From Methylophilales bacterium MBRSF5 (GTDB lineage: Bacteria > Pseudomonadota > Gammaproteobacteria > Burkholderiales > Methylophilaceae), in assembly GCA_001044335.1 (NCBI GenBank), contig CP011001.1:1054001-1118000 (forward strand): DNA of 64,000 nt. Direction: 5' to 3'. Of the stretch, positions 1 through 8,431 are shown in pieces. Made by a program: the position numbers and the translations under genes. The notes under the pieces were generated by a model. The model made no database searches, was not told where the DNA came from, and saw only the letters and a list, made by a program, of their open reading frames with translations. Position 1 is the stretch's first letter, and every line of letters begins with the position of its first letter.

Positions 1-945
1 GTCTGTTTCAAAATTATGACTGGTGGAATGATCCCAAAAGGGTTCGATACCGTCATACCTCAAGAGCTAGTCAAAATTGATAATGATTTTATCTGTTTTG
101 ATTTTCTGCCAAAAAAGGGGGCGAACATTCGCAAAACTGGTGAAGACATATCAAAAAATGAAATTGCATTAAAAAAGGGGGCATACATAAATCCCTTACA
201 TATTGGCTTATTAGCCTCTTTAGGAATTTCTCAAATAAAGGTATTTGAGCATTTAAAAATTGGTTTCTTTAGTACTGGAGATGAAGTAGTTCAACTCGGT
301 GAGAAAATTAAGCCTGGTCAGGTTTATGATAGCAATCGATATCTGATTAAATCATTCATTCACAAAATGAATCTTCATTTTAATGATTATGGAAACCTAT
401 CAGATAATAAACCTAAGCTGGAAAAACAACTTAAAAAAGCCTCCGAAGAGAATGATTTAATTATTACAACCGGCGGAGTATCAGTGGGTGAAGCTGATTA
501 CATGAAAGAGGTTCTGTCAAACATAGGAAAGGTCCTTTTTTGGAAAATGTCTATTAAACCTGGTAGGCCGATGGCTTTTGGTAAGATTAAAAAATCTTTT
601 TATTTTGGATTGCCCGGAAACCCAGTTTCTGCTGCCGTGACCTTCCTTCAATTTGTCAAACCAAGCATTAAGCTCATGATGGGTAATTCTCGGTTTGAAC
701 CAACCCCAACTCTGGAAGCAAAATTAGGACAAAAAATCATTCGAAAAAAAGGTCGAACTGAATTTATTCGAGCTCATTTGGAAAAAACTGTGAAAGGTTA
801 TCATGTAAAACCATTGGCTCAGCAAGGCTCCGGCATGTTGAAATCGATGTCAGATGCAAATTGTTTTATTTTCATGGCTGAAAAAGAGGAAGTTTTAGAA
901 AAAAACACCAACGTTAAAGTCATACTTTTTGATGGTTTAATTTAG
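1..945 (+). CDS. moeA: Molybdopterin molybdenumtransferase MoeA, 5'-truncated by the window edge
   Basis: MoeA inserts molybdate into adenylated molybdopterin in the last step of molybdenum cofactor synthesis. The reading frame is open from base 1, and the residues before the first internal Met (VCFKIMTGG) continue the family's usual R-I-x-T-G stretch, so the gene starts upstream of the window. Visible family marks are TGGMIPKGFDTVIPQE near the start, the domain III loop TTGGVSVGEADYM, and GLPGNPVSA before the C-terminal beta-barrel domain. About 314 residues are present, roughly three quarters of a normal MoeA. The next gene starts 36 bases downstream on the same strand. Confidence 0.93.
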   Translation, partial: VCFKIMTGGMIPKGFDTVIPQELVKIDNDFICFDFLPKKGANIRKTGEDISKNEIALKKGAYINPLHIGLLASLGISQIKVFEHLKIGFFSTGDEVVQLGEKIKPGQVYDSNRYLIKSFIHKMNLHFNDYGNLSDNKPKLEKQLKKASEENDLIITTGGVSVGEADYMKEVLSNIGKVLFWKMSIKPGRPMAFGKIKKSFYFGLPGNPVSAAVTFLQFVKPSIKLMMGNSRFEPTPTLEAKLGQKIIRKKGRTEFIRAHLEKTVKGYHVKPLAQQGSGMLKSMSDANCFIFMAEKEEVLEKNTNVKVILFDGLI

Positions 946-980
946 AGAATTTACCAAAAAATACTATAATTAACCCTTCA

Positions 981-1679
981 ATGATGCCCGCAACACAAAA
1001 ATACGAAGTGAAGTTCCTTGAGACAGTAATCTTGTCTCTGTTGATGCATGCTTCTTTGCTGGTCATTATTCCTAAAATGCAGCAGGATGACTTTGTTATC
1101 CCAGAGATCTTAAATATTGAAATTGATCTAACTCAATCTGAACCACCCCAAATTATCGAACAACCTAAGAAGATTGATCCACCGAAACCTGAAAAAAAAC
1201 CTGAACCATTAAAAGAGATAGCACCCATTCAAGAGGAAGTTTTTGAGGAATTGCTGGAGCCTATCGTCGAAGAAATTTCGGAGTACATTGAGCCCGAAGA
1301 GAGTAATCTAACAGAATCAGAAGAAGCTGCTCCCATAGAAGAAGTACAGGAATATATTCCACCACAACCTTCTCCAGAAGTGGTTAAACAAGCAACTGAC
1401 AGCTATACAAACCAATTGACCAGGGCTATTGCTAAACAAAAAAAATATCCTAAAATTGCCCAGATGCGTCAATGGCAAGGTGAGGTTTTATTAAATATCG
1501 AAATCGATCCTCAAGGTAATCTTATAAAAGCAGATATTCTTGAGGAGTCACGATATAAGATACTTAATAATGAGGCGATCGATATGGTGAAAAGAGCATC
1601 GCCATTTCCCCAACCTCCAGAAGAATTAAGACTTAAAAATTTCACCGTATTAGTGCCAATATCTTTTAAACTTGAGTAA
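981..1679 (+). CDS. TonB-family energy transducer
   Basis: 232 residues with the standard TonB layout. An N-terminal membrane anchor spans about residues 14-31, a Pro/Glu/Lys-rich periplasmic spacer follows to about residue 135 (repeated PKP, EPL and EEV runs), and a TonB C-terminal domain closes the protein (YPKIAQMRQWQGEVLL, then GNLIKADILEES, ending PISFKLE). TonB carries ExbBD proton-motive energy to outer-membrane receptors. No exbBD lies next to it, although the related tolQR genes are at the far end of the window. A TATAAT at 965-970 is a possible -10 element. ATG 984 is an alternative start one codon in. Confidence 0.88.
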   Translation: MMPATQKYEVKFLETVILSLLMHASLLVIIPKMQQDDFVIPEILNIEIDLTQSEPPQIIEQPKKIDPPKPEKKPEPLKEIAPIQEEVFEELLEPIVEEISEYIEPEESNLTESEEAAPIEEVQEYIPPQPSPEVVKQATDSYTNQLTRAIAKQKKYPKIAQMRQWQGEVLLNIEIDPQGNLIKADILEESRYKILNNEAIDMVKRASPFPQPPEELRLKNFTVLVPISFKLE

Positions 1680-1727
1680 AGTTTGATTGTCATAAAGTTG
1701 TAGTAATTTTTAGGTAAAATAAAAAAA

Positions 1728-2171
1728 ATGAAATTAAAAAACTTTTCGCTTCAGGGCACCAATGATCTCAATTTTGAATTAAATAACTTTTCTGGAAAAA
1801 AATTAGTCATTTATTTTTACCCAAAAGATTCAACTCCAGGATGCACCAATGAGGGAATTGATTTTTCAGCCAAGCTGCCAGAGTTTAAAGCCAAAAATTG
1901 TGAGGTGTTTGGAATCTCAAGAGATAGCTTAAAATCTCACGAAAACTTCAAAAAGAAATACGACTTTGATTTCGAATTGCTTTCAGATCCCGAAGAGATT
2001 GCTTGTAATATTTTTGACGTTATTAAGATGAAAAATATGTACGGAAAACAAGTGAGAGGTATTGAGAGAAGTACGTTTGTTATTGATGAAGATGGCAAAA
2101 TCATTAAAGAGTGGCGCGGAGTAAAAGTCAATGGTCATGTTGATGAAGTCCTTGAATTTTTAAGTTCTTAA
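1728..2171 (+). CDS. bcp: Bcp/PrxQ-type peroxiredoxin
   Basis: Thiol peroxidase of the AhpC/TSA fold, 147 residues, cytosolic with no signal peptide. The peroxidatic Cys39 lies in DSTPGCTNEGIDF. In E. coli Bcp a resolving Cys sits five residues further on; here that position is Ile. The protein is therefore either 1-Cys or uses a later cysteine (KNCEVFG, or EEIACNIFDV near residue 93) for resolution. It lies between tonB and the phoH-like gene on the same strand (13-base gap to the latter) and may be co-transcribed with it. Confidence 0.92.
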   Translation: MKLKNFSLQGTNDLNFELNNFSGKKLVIYFYPKDSTPGCTNEGIDFSAKLPEFKAKNCEVFGISRDSLKSHENFKKKYDFDFELLSDPEEIACNIFDVIKMKNMYGKQVRGIERSTFVIDEDGKIIKEWRGVKVNGHVDEVLEFLSS

Positions 2172-2184
2172 GAAATATAAATCT

Positions 2185-3567
2185 ATGGTAAATAAAAAAA
2201 CAAAACTCTTTGTGTTAGACACAAATGTATTGCTGCATGACCCTAGCTGTTTATATCGTTTTGAGGAACATGATATCTATCTGCCGATGGTGACTCTAGA
2301 AGAGCTTGATAATATTAAAAAAGGTGGTTCCGAGGTTGCTAGAAATGCAAGACAGACCAGTCGCTTCATTGAAGAAATTATTGCTGACACAGAAACCAAC
2401 CTTGATCAGGGGTGTGTCTTAGATAAGTTCAGTAAAAATACTGGTCGCCTGTTTTTACAAACCCAGCCGATTGATTATGAGCTTCCTATGTTGGCTGGAA
2501 GTAAGGCAGACAATCAGATTCTCGGAGTCGTCCATTTCCTTAAAACAGAATACTTTAAGAGGGAAGTTATTCTTGTCTCTAAAGACATTAACATTCGTAT
2601 TAAAGCGCGTGCTCTATCTATTTCGGCCGAGGATTATTTTAACGATAAAGTGCTTGAGGATACAGAACTTCTTCATTCTGGAATTACTGAATTACCAGAA
2701 AATTTCTGGGAAAAACACAGTAAAAATATGGAATCCTGGCAAGAAGAAGGAAGAATGTTTTACAAATTAACCGGGCCGCAATGTAAAGATTTTGTCCAAA
2801 ATGAATTTGTTTATTATGAGTTCGATAAGCCGTTTCATGCCATTGTTCGTAAGGTACAAAAAAATACAGCGACGTTAGAGATTGTTCAAGATTACTCGAA
2901 TTCTAAATTCAATGTTTGGGGTATCAATGCCCGTAACAAAGAACAAAACTTTGCGCTTAACCTCCTGATGGATCCTAATGTAGACTTTGTTACCCTGTTA
3001 GGTCAAGCGGGAACTGGTAAAACACTATTAACTCTTGCTGCAGCCTTACAACAAACTTTGGATCTTAAACTTTACTCGGAAATCATTATGACTCGAGTGA
3101 CCGTATCTGTAGGTGAAGATATTGGTTTTTTACCAGGAACTGAAGAAGAAAAAATGAATCCTTGGATGGGAGCATTAGAGGATAATTTGGATGTTCTCAA
3201 TAAATCTGATGACACAGCTGGAGACTGGGGTCGAGCGGCAACCCAAGATTTAATTAAATCTAGAATTAAGGTGAAATCCTTAAATTTTATGCGAGGACGT
3301 ACTTTCCTTAAAAAATTCTTAATTATCGACGAGGCCCAAAACCTAACGCCAAAGCAGATGAAAACTCTTATTACTCGAGCCGGACCTGGAACCAAAGTGG
3401 TTTGCTTAGGCAATATTGCACAAATTGATACACCTTATTTAACTGAAGGAAGTTCAGGTTTGACTTTTGTAGTTGATCGATTTAAAGGTTGGCAACACAA
3501 CGGACATGTCACCTTACAAAGAGGCGAACGTTCACGTTTAGCAGATTATGCAGCAGAAGCTCTCTAA
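2185..3567 (+). CDS. PhoH-family ATPase with N-terminal PIN domain (PhoH2/YlaK type)
   Basis: 460 residues with two domains. An N-terminal PIN ribonuclease-like domain (LFVLDTNVLLHDP, Asp12; TLEELD; later acidic residues in ASKADN-like context) is joined to a C-terminal PhoH P-loop ATPase (Walker A GQAGTGKT at residues 273-280, Walker B IIDEAQN near 380). PIN-PhoH proteins are described as RNA helicase/ribonucleases, and some partner with small antitoxin-like genes; none is seen here. The 3' end overlaps the next gene by 20 bases, implying coupled translation with the LplT-like transporter. Confidence 0.9.
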   Translation: MVNKKTKLFVLDTNVLLHDPSCLYRFEEHDIYLPMVTLEELDNIKKGGSEVARNARQTSRFIEEIIADTETNLDQGCVLDKFSKNTGRLFLQTQPIDYELPMLAGSKADNQILGVVHFLKTEYFKREVILVSKDINIRIKARALSISAEDYFNDKVLEDTELLHSGITELPENFWEKHSKNMESWQEEGRMFYKLTGPQCKDFVQNEFVYYEFDKPFHAIVRKVQKNTATLEIVQDYSNSKFNVWGINARNKEQNFALNLLMDPNVDFVTLLGQAGTGKTLLTLAAALQQTLDLKLYSEIIMTRVTVSVGEDIGFLPGTEEEKMNPWMGALEDNLDVLNKSDDTAGDWGRAATQDLIKSRIKVKSLNFMRGRTFLKKFLIIDEAQNLTPKQMKTLITRAGPGTKVVCLGNIAQIDTPYLTEGSSGLTFVVDRFKGWQHNGHVTLQRGERSRLADYAAEAL

Positions 3568-4744
3568 CCAATCATCTGTTCATAGCAGAGGGTTTTACTT
3601 TTTTTTAAGTGCTCAATTTTTATCAGCTCTAGCTGACAATGCCCTTTTGTTCGCCGCCATTGCCCTTTTGGCAAATATGCAGGCTCCTGAATGGCATCAA
3701 CCTTTATTACTTCAATTTTTTGTTATTTCCTATATTTTATTGGCTCCCTTTGTAGGAGCAATCGCAGATGCCTTTCCTAAAAGTAATGTCATGTTTTTTT
3801 CAAATACCATTAAGCTTATTGGTAGCCTTGCGATGTTAGCTGGGGTTCCTCCATTATATTCCTATGGTATTGTAGGCATTGGTGCAGCATCATACTCACC
3901 AGCAAAATATGGAATATTAACTGAATTATTACCACCAAAAGAATTAGTCGCAGCGAATGGTTGGGTTGAAGGATTAACTGTCGCGGCAATTATTTTAGGC
4001 GCTATTGTCGGTGGCATATTTGCTAATTTTTCACCTCAGATTGCCATCATTATTATTTCTTTTCTTTATTTAGCCGCAGCGATCTGTAATCGTTATATTC
4101 CGTTTGTGCCGATTGATCATAAACTGAATACTAAAAATCCAATCTACCTACTTAAAGACTTTTTTATCTCTTTGAAAAAATTATGGGCAGATCCACTCGG
4201 TCAACTTTCATTAGCTGTGACCACATTATTTTGGGGTGCGGGTGCAACTTTAAGGTTGGTGGTGATCGCATGGGCAGCGTTTGCTCTATCATTCGGTTTA
4301 GATAAAGCTACCATGCTCACTGCGATGGTGGCATTAGGGGTAGCGATTGGATCAGTTATAGCTGCAAAATATATCAAAATGAAAGATGCGGTAAATATTT
4401 TAATTATTGGTTTTTTTATGGGTGTTCTAGTCTGCGCGATGATTTTCCTCAGTTCTTGGCAAAGCGCAGCATTTAATTTACTTTTAATTGGTATTTTCAG
4501 CGGAATCTTAATTGTCCCGATGAATGCCTTATTGCAATATCGTGGTCATAAACTCATTGGGGCCGGACACTCGATTGCTGTTCAAAACTTTAGTGAAAAC
4601 CTTGGAATCTTAATTTTGAGTGGGGCTTATACATTTATGGTCAAACATTCACTTCCCATTAATGGGATTGTTTTTATTTTTGGCTTATTTGTAGCCCTGA
4701 CCATGATCATCGCCTTGATTTATTATGAAGATGCTGGCAAATAG
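3548..4744 (+). CDS. lplT: LplT-like MFS lysophospholipid transporter
   Basis: 398-residue polytopic membrane protein with about 12 hydrophobic segments. It resembles the inner-membrane lysophospholipid flippase LplT, with FLSAQFLSALADNALLFAA at the N-terminus and ASYSPAKYGILTELLP in the first half. LplT returns lysophosphatidylethanolamine to the cytosol for re-acylation. The Aas acyltransferase normally paired with it is not adjacent. It starts inside the phoH-like gene. It ends two bases before the convergent NADH dehydrogenase gene, with no obvious terminator. Confidence 0.85.
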   Translation: MQQKLSNQSSVHSRGFYFFLSAQFLSALADNALLFAAIALLANMQAPEWHQPLLLQFFVISYILLAPFVGAIADAFPKSNVMFFSNTIKLIGSLAMLAGVPPLYSYGIVGIGAASYSPAKYGILTELLPPKELVAANGWVEGLTVAAIILGAIVGGIFANFSPQIAIIIISFLYLAAAICNRYIPFVPIDHKLNTKNPIYLLKDFFISLKKLWADPLGQLSLAVTTLFWGAGATLRLVVIAWAAFALSFGLDKATMLTAMVALGVAIGSVIAAKYIKMKDAVNILIIGFFMGVLVCAMIFLSSWQSAAFNLLLIGIFSGILIVPMNALLQYRGHKLIGAGHSIAVQNFSENLGILILSGAYTFMVKHSLPINGIVFIFGLFVALTMIIALIYYEDAGK

Positions 4745-4746
4745 CC

Positions 4747-6069
4747 TTAATGCAGTTTTACTCTTGCCTCAGTCCTTCTGGAAATAATCTTACCTAATAA
4801 CCTAAAGACGACACTTACTACCCCATGCAAAGCTGACAGATGCATTTGATAAAGCATAAGATACATTAAGCGAGCAATTAATCCCTCAATGAACATACTC
4901 CCCCCAAGGAGTGAGCCCATCAAATTTCCTACGGTTGAATATCTTCCTAAATTTACTAAAGAGCCATAATCCTTGTAAACATACTTGGGTAATGCCCTGT
5001 TAGGTTTTAATATGCGAGATTTAATAGATTTATAGAGCATAGACGCTTGTTGATGTGCAGCCTGTGCTCGTGGAGGCACAAATAGATCAGAACCGGGTTT
5101 AACTGGACATGCTGCGCAGTCGCCAAATGCAAAAATATCAGCATCTGATGTACTTTGTAATGTCGATTCAACCATGATCTGATGAATAGAATTTGCTTCT
5201 ATGCCCTTAATCTGAGATAAAAATTCCGGGGCCTTAATTCCTGCAGCCCAAACCACAAGCGTGGAAAGAATTTTTTTTCCGGACTGAGTTTCAATACCCT
5301 CTTTTGTAACCTTAGTCACACGCTCCCCTAAAAATAGTTTTACATTGAGTTTGCGTAATTCGGATTCCACAGACACACTAATTTTTGGTGGTAAAGCTGG
5401 AAGTAATCGATTACTTGCTTCAACTAGGTAAATGCTGATATCTCGGTCAGGATTGACTCGATCTAATCCATAAGCTGTCATCTCACGAGTGGCTTTGTGA
5501 AGCTCAGCAGCCAACTCAACCCCAGTGGCTCCCCCGCCCACAATCACTACCTCTAGCTGGCCCGGCCGGACCGAACCTTTTTGAGTTTGGGCTCTTAAAA
5601 TTGAATTATGTAATTTTTGATGAAAGCGTTCAGCCTGATCTTGGGTATCCAGGGCCACTGCAAATTCTTTTGCGCCTGGGATATTAAAATCATTGACTGT
5701 ACTTCCAACAGATAGGACCAAGGTGTCATATTTAATTTTACGCAAAGGTATGATTTCAGTTCCATCTATATCGTAGGTTGGCTCGATTGATACAGTTTTA
5801 TTTTTGCTATTTACTTGATTAACACGTCCATATCGAAACTTGAAATGATGCCAATGTGCTTGAGCCAGATATTCCAGTTCATCTTTGTCAGGATTTAAAC
5901 TACCTGCCGCAATCTCATGCAGCAAAGGCTTCCAGACATGAGTTTTTTTGGCATCAATTAATATAATTTCAGCAAGTTTTTTCTTGCCTAGGGTATTGCC
6001 TAATTTTGTTGCTAGCTCTAGTCCACCTGCACCGCCTCCAACAATCACTACCCGATGTATATTTTCCAA
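4747..6069 (-). CDS. ndh: Type II NADH dehydrogenase (NDH-2), FAD-dependent
   Basis: 440 residues. It has two Rossmann nucleotide-binding motifs: GGGAGG at residues 11-16 for FAD, and VVIVGGGATGVELA near 175 for NADH. The HVWKPLLHEIAAG segment and the FAFGDCAACP segment are typical of NDH-2, and a C-terminal amphipathic or hydrophobic region provides membrane attachment. It passes electrons from NADH to quinone without proton pumping. It is last in the minus-strand block after xoxF-xoxJ-cytochromes, 12 bases below the lipoprotein cytochrome gene, so it may take part in respiration of methanol-derived electrons. Confidence 0.9.
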   Translation of the reverse strand: MENIHRVVIVGGGAGGLELATKLGNTLGKKKLAEIILIDAKKTHVWKPLLHEIAAGSLNPDKDELEYLAQAHWHHFKFRYGRVNQVNSKNKTVSIEPTYDIDGTEIIPLRKIKYDTLVLSVGSTVNDFNIPGAKEFAVALDTQDQAERFHQKLHNSILRAQTQKGSVRPGQLEVVIVGGGATGVELAAELHKATREMTAYGLDRVNPDRDISIYLVEASNRLLPALPPKISVSVESELRKLNVKLFLGERVTKVTKEGIETQSGKKILSTLVVWAAGIKAPEFLSQIKGIEANSIHQIMVESTLQSTSDADIFAFGDCAACPVKPGSDLFVPPRAQAAHQQASMLYKSIKSRILKPNRALPKYVYKDYGSLVNLGRYSTVGNLMGSLLGGSMFIEGLIARLMYLMLYQMHLSALHGVVSVVFRLLGKIISRRTEARVKLH

Positions 6070-6081
6070 ATGATATTCCTT

Positions 6082-6648
6082 CTATTCGTTACCAGTTAAA
6101 TCTTTGCTGTTGCTTCTTACGAAAGCAATGATTTTAAGTAACTCATCAACAGTTAAGCCATCATCTTCTGCCATAATGCCGTAGCCTTTACCACCCATAC
6201 CGCCGTTTGTACCAGCCCAGATAGTTTCAAACATACCTTTGTTGGTTGTGTCTTTAGCATAGTTATATTTAGGGCCAGTTAGACCTGGGCCCACTTGGCC
6301 TTTAGCTGTTGGACCGTGGCACTGTGTACATGACCACAGGTTGTAACGTTTTTTACCTGTTTTAATTGCTTCAGCGTCACCAACGTAAATGTTTTTACCA
6401 GTGGCTAAGAATTCCTTTTCAGCATCTGTGCCCTCTAATGCTTCTTTAGGGAATTTAATTTCACTATTGTCAGTTGTTTTAACGAACTTGACAGTTTCTT
6501 GTTTGATGTCTGAGATATCTGAGTCTTGATCTATAGATTGAGCTTGATCTTCAGAGGTAAGATTATTATCCTCAATTACTGGATCACTATTATTTTCTGA
6601 ACATGCCAGTAAAAAAAGTGATAGCAAACACACGCTAATAAACTTCAT
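6082..6648 (-). CDS. Lipoprotein c-type cytochrome, near-copy of the neighbouring XoxG-like cytochrome
   Basis: 188 residues. A lipobox ends at Cys16 (LFLLAC), followed by an acidic, low-complexity linker to about residue 52. After that comes a c-type cytochrome domain with haem motif CTQCH (Cys107, Cys110, His111). The domain is identical to the upstream cytochrome except SNS for SHG near the end. At DNA level 6085-6493 matches 6741-7149 with only about five mismatches, all in one 8-base patch. The protein is probably tethered in a membrane facing the periplasm. A strong terminator separates it from the parent gene, so it needs read-through or its own promoter. Confidence 0.92.
   Translation of the reverse strand: MKFISVCLLSLFLLACSENNSDPVIEDNNLTSEDQAQSIDQDSDISDIKQETVKFVKTTDNSEIKFPKEALEGTDAEKEFLATGKNIYVGDAEAIKTGKKRYNLWSCTQCHGPTAKGQVGPGLTGPKYNYAKDTTNKGMFETIWAGTNGGMGGKGYGIMAEDDGLTVDELLKIIAFVRSNSKDLTGNE
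6085..6493. repeat. Direct repeat, copy 1 (cytochrome c duplication)
   Basis: This 409-base stretch recurs at 6741-7149 (offset 656). Reading both copies base by base, they differ only between 6106 and 6112 and are identical elsewhere, including third codon positions. This indicates a recent tandem duplication or continuing gene conversion. Confidence 0.93.
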
Positions 6649-6662
6649 AACCCTCCCAGATC

Positions 6663-6695
6663 ACAAAAAAAACGGCTGATAAATTATCAGCCGTT
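6663..6695 (-). terminator. Rho-independent terminator after the XoxG-like cytochrome gene
   Basis: AACGGCTGATAA (6671-6682) pairs with TTATCAGCCGTT (6684-6695). On the minus strand a run of eight T follows. It lies 37 bases after the stop of the 6732-7223 gene. Confidence 0.88.
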
Positions 6696-6731
6696 ATTAT
6701 AAACTAGATGTAACTAGTTAGTCGCGAAGAA

Positions 6732-7223
6732 TTATAAACCTTCGTTACCAGTTAAATCTTTACCATGACTTCTTACGAAAGCAATGATTTTAAGTAACTC
6801 ATCAACAGTTAAGCCATCATCTTCTGCCATAATGCCGTAGCCTTTACCACCCATACCGCCGTTTGTACCAGCCCAGATAGTTTCAAACATACCTTTGTTG
6901 GTTGTGTCTTTAGCATAGTTATATTTAGGGCCAGTTAGACCTGGGCCCACTTGGCCTTTAGCTGTTGGACCGTGGCACTGTGTACATGACCACAGGTTGT
7001 AACGTTTTTTACCTGTTTTAATTGCTTCAGCGTCACCAACGTAAATGTTTTTACCAGTGGCTAAGAATTCCTTTTCAGCATCTGTGCCCTCTAATGCTTC
7101 TTTAGGGAATTTAATTTCACTATTGTCAGTTGTTTTAACGAACTTGACATTAGCATAGGCTAATGTGGAAACACCAACTAATGCAGCTAATAGTGATGAA
7201 ACTACTACTTTCTTTGAAAACAT
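6732..7223 (-). CDS. xoxG: Periplasmic c-type cytochrome, XoxG-like electron acceptor of methanol dehydrogenase
   Basis: 163 residues with a signal peptide (Lys-rich start, hydrophobic core, cleavage about after AYA at residue 24) and one haem-binding motif, CTQCH (Cys80, Cys83, His84). A Met-containing GYGIMAEDD segment could supply the distal ligand. Its place next to xoxF and xoxJ fits the cytochrome cL (XoxG) role of taking electrons from the PQQ enzyme. Assignment rests on neighbourhood plus fold; sequence alone would only say class I cytochrome c. It is flanked by its own terminator and a 209-base leader region, so it may be expressed separately from xoxF. Confidence 0.88.
   Translation of the reverse strand: MFSKKVVVSSLLAALVGVSTLAYANVKFVKTTDNSEIKFPKEALEGTDAEKEFLATGKNIYVGDAEAIKTGKKRYNLWSCTQCHGPTAKGQVGPGLTGPKYNYAKDTTNKGMFETIWAGTNGGMGGKGYGIMAEDDGLTVDELLKIIAFVRSHGKDLTGNEGL
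6741..7149. repeat. Direct repeat, copy 2 (cytochrome c duplication)
   Basis: Second copy of the 409-base repeat at 6085-6493. The match ends abruptly where the two genes change from different N-terminal export regions to the shared domain (codons for VKFVK), so the boundary follows the domain boundary. Confidence 0.93.
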
Positions 7224-7373
7224 ATTTTCTCCTATTTATTTTGTAATCCAAAACAATATGAACAGTCCATATCATCAAGACTAACAAAATTGTTTAATAG
7301 TTTAATAATTTATAACTATCAGGGTTATTTAAAAACTTGATCTGAGGTAGTCAATATCTACTAAATATTATAT

Positions 7374-7403
7374 AAAAAAAGGGGTGAAAATACACCCCTT
7401 TTT
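7374..7403 (-). terminator. Rho-independent terminator after xoxJ
   Basis: GGGGTG (7381-7386) pairs with CACCCC (7393-7398), flanked by seven A and five T, so it can act on either strand. It lies 30 bases past the xoxJ stop. Confidence 0.85.
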
Positions 7404-7432
7404 AAACATTTTTTTACAATTTATTTACAATT

Positions 7433-8311
7433 TTAGTTCTTATGGCGCTTATACCCGTCTAAGTTACTTCCAAATACCGGCTCTGAGTGTGGAATGCCAT
7501 AATCATCAAGTATCTTCAATATTTTATCTTTATTTCTCATGATCACAGCTTCTATCTCATCACGTCTCTCAGCTTCTCTTTTTCTAACACCGGCTGAGAT
7601 ATTCCAGTATGTTTTTCCAGTTTGTTTTACTTGCTCATATTCTGGAACAGGTACTACCACCAAATCAACACCAGACTGTTTTGCATAGTAACCGCCAATT
7701 GGGCCCCATTCAATCGCCACATCCACAACCCCATCAATCACATCTTGCACTAATTTACCTGGCGATTCTGTGAGGTCACGCTGAATTCGATAAGGTCTTG
7801 CATTCGCCATTAGGTCATGATCATTAAGAGCAACAGCCACTGGACTTTTATCTTTCAAACCAATTTCAACTTTTCGCAAATCTTCCGATTTAAAGTCTGA
7901 TATGTTTAAACCGCTATCTTTTCGATAAATAAACACATGTCCCGCTCGATAATATGGTTTTGTTGTATCTACGGCATCATAAGTTGTATTGGTACCAATC
8001 AAATAATCACAACGCCACGCATTTAAGGTATTTCTTAAGTAACCAAAGCGATCAAACCAATATTGATATGATAATTCTTTGCCCATGTCTGCTGCAAGAA
8101 GTTCAGCGATTTTATTTTCAAAACCCTCACCTTTATCATTAGAGTAAGGCATGTTATTGGAGTCGGCACACACTTTAAATTCATTATCACCTGGGACTCG
8201 TCTTACTTCACCCACTTTACCGTCATTTAAAATATCATTCGCATAGACTTCCACTATCGAAAATGGAGATGCCAATACCGCCAAAATTCCTAATAATCCT
8301 TTTTTAAACAT
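7433..8311 (-). CDS. xoxJ: XoxJ: periplasmic substrate-binding-like protein associated with methanol dehydrogenase
   Basis: 292 residues from the ATG at 8311, which has GAGGA upstream; an upstream TTG at 8317 is less likely. There is a signal peptide (hydrophobic to about residue 24), then a bacterial solute-binding (SBP_bac_3-like) fold: FKVCADSNNMPYSN, later DYLIGTNTTYD and VDVAIEWGPIGGYYAK. Proteins of this type sit beside xoxF or mxaF in methylotrophs (XoxJ/MxaJ) and are thought to help maturation or activation of the dehydrogenase rather than to import a solute. No ABC permease or ATPase genes are nearby, which supports that reading. Confidence 0.9.
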   Translation of the reverse strand: MFKKGLLGILAVLASPFSIVEVYANDILNDGKVGEVRRVPGDNEFKVCADSNNMPYSNDKGEGFENKIAELLAADMGKELSYQYWFDRFGYLRNTLNAWRCDYLIGTNTTYDAVDTTKPYYRAGHVFIYRKDSGLNISDFKSEDLRKVEIGLKDKSPVAVALNDHDLMANARPYRIQRDLTESPGKLVQDVIDGVVDVAIEWGPIGGYYAKQSGVDLVVVPVPEYEQVKQTGKTYWNISAGVRKREAERRDEIEAVIMRNKDKILKILDDYGIPHSEPVFGSNLDGYKRHKN

Positions 8312-8356
8312 GATCAAACTTTCCTCAAATATTATTTACTGTCCGTGATTATACAC

Positions 8357-8387
8357 AAAAAAAAACACCCTACCGAAGTAGGGTGTT
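8357..8387 (-). terminator. Rho-independent terminator after xoxF
   Basis: AACACCCTAC (8364-8373) pairs with GTAGGGTGTT (8378-8387). On the minus strand the loop is TTCG and a T run follows (8357-8365). It separates xoxF from xoxJ transcription at least in part. Confidence 0.92.
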
Positions 8388-8431
8388 CGTAAGACTAACT
8401 AACTAGTAATTAGTTTCTTATAATTCGAGAA

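Noticed and set aside
5867-5893. A fifth copy of the ECF-like promoter (minus-strand TCCTGAC-N14-ATATCT)
   Set aside because: It lies inside the NADH dehydrogenase coding sequence and breaks the CATCT core. TCCTGAC alone also occurs by chance in other genes (for example near 8834, 9638, 13368, 18102, 56384) without the second box.
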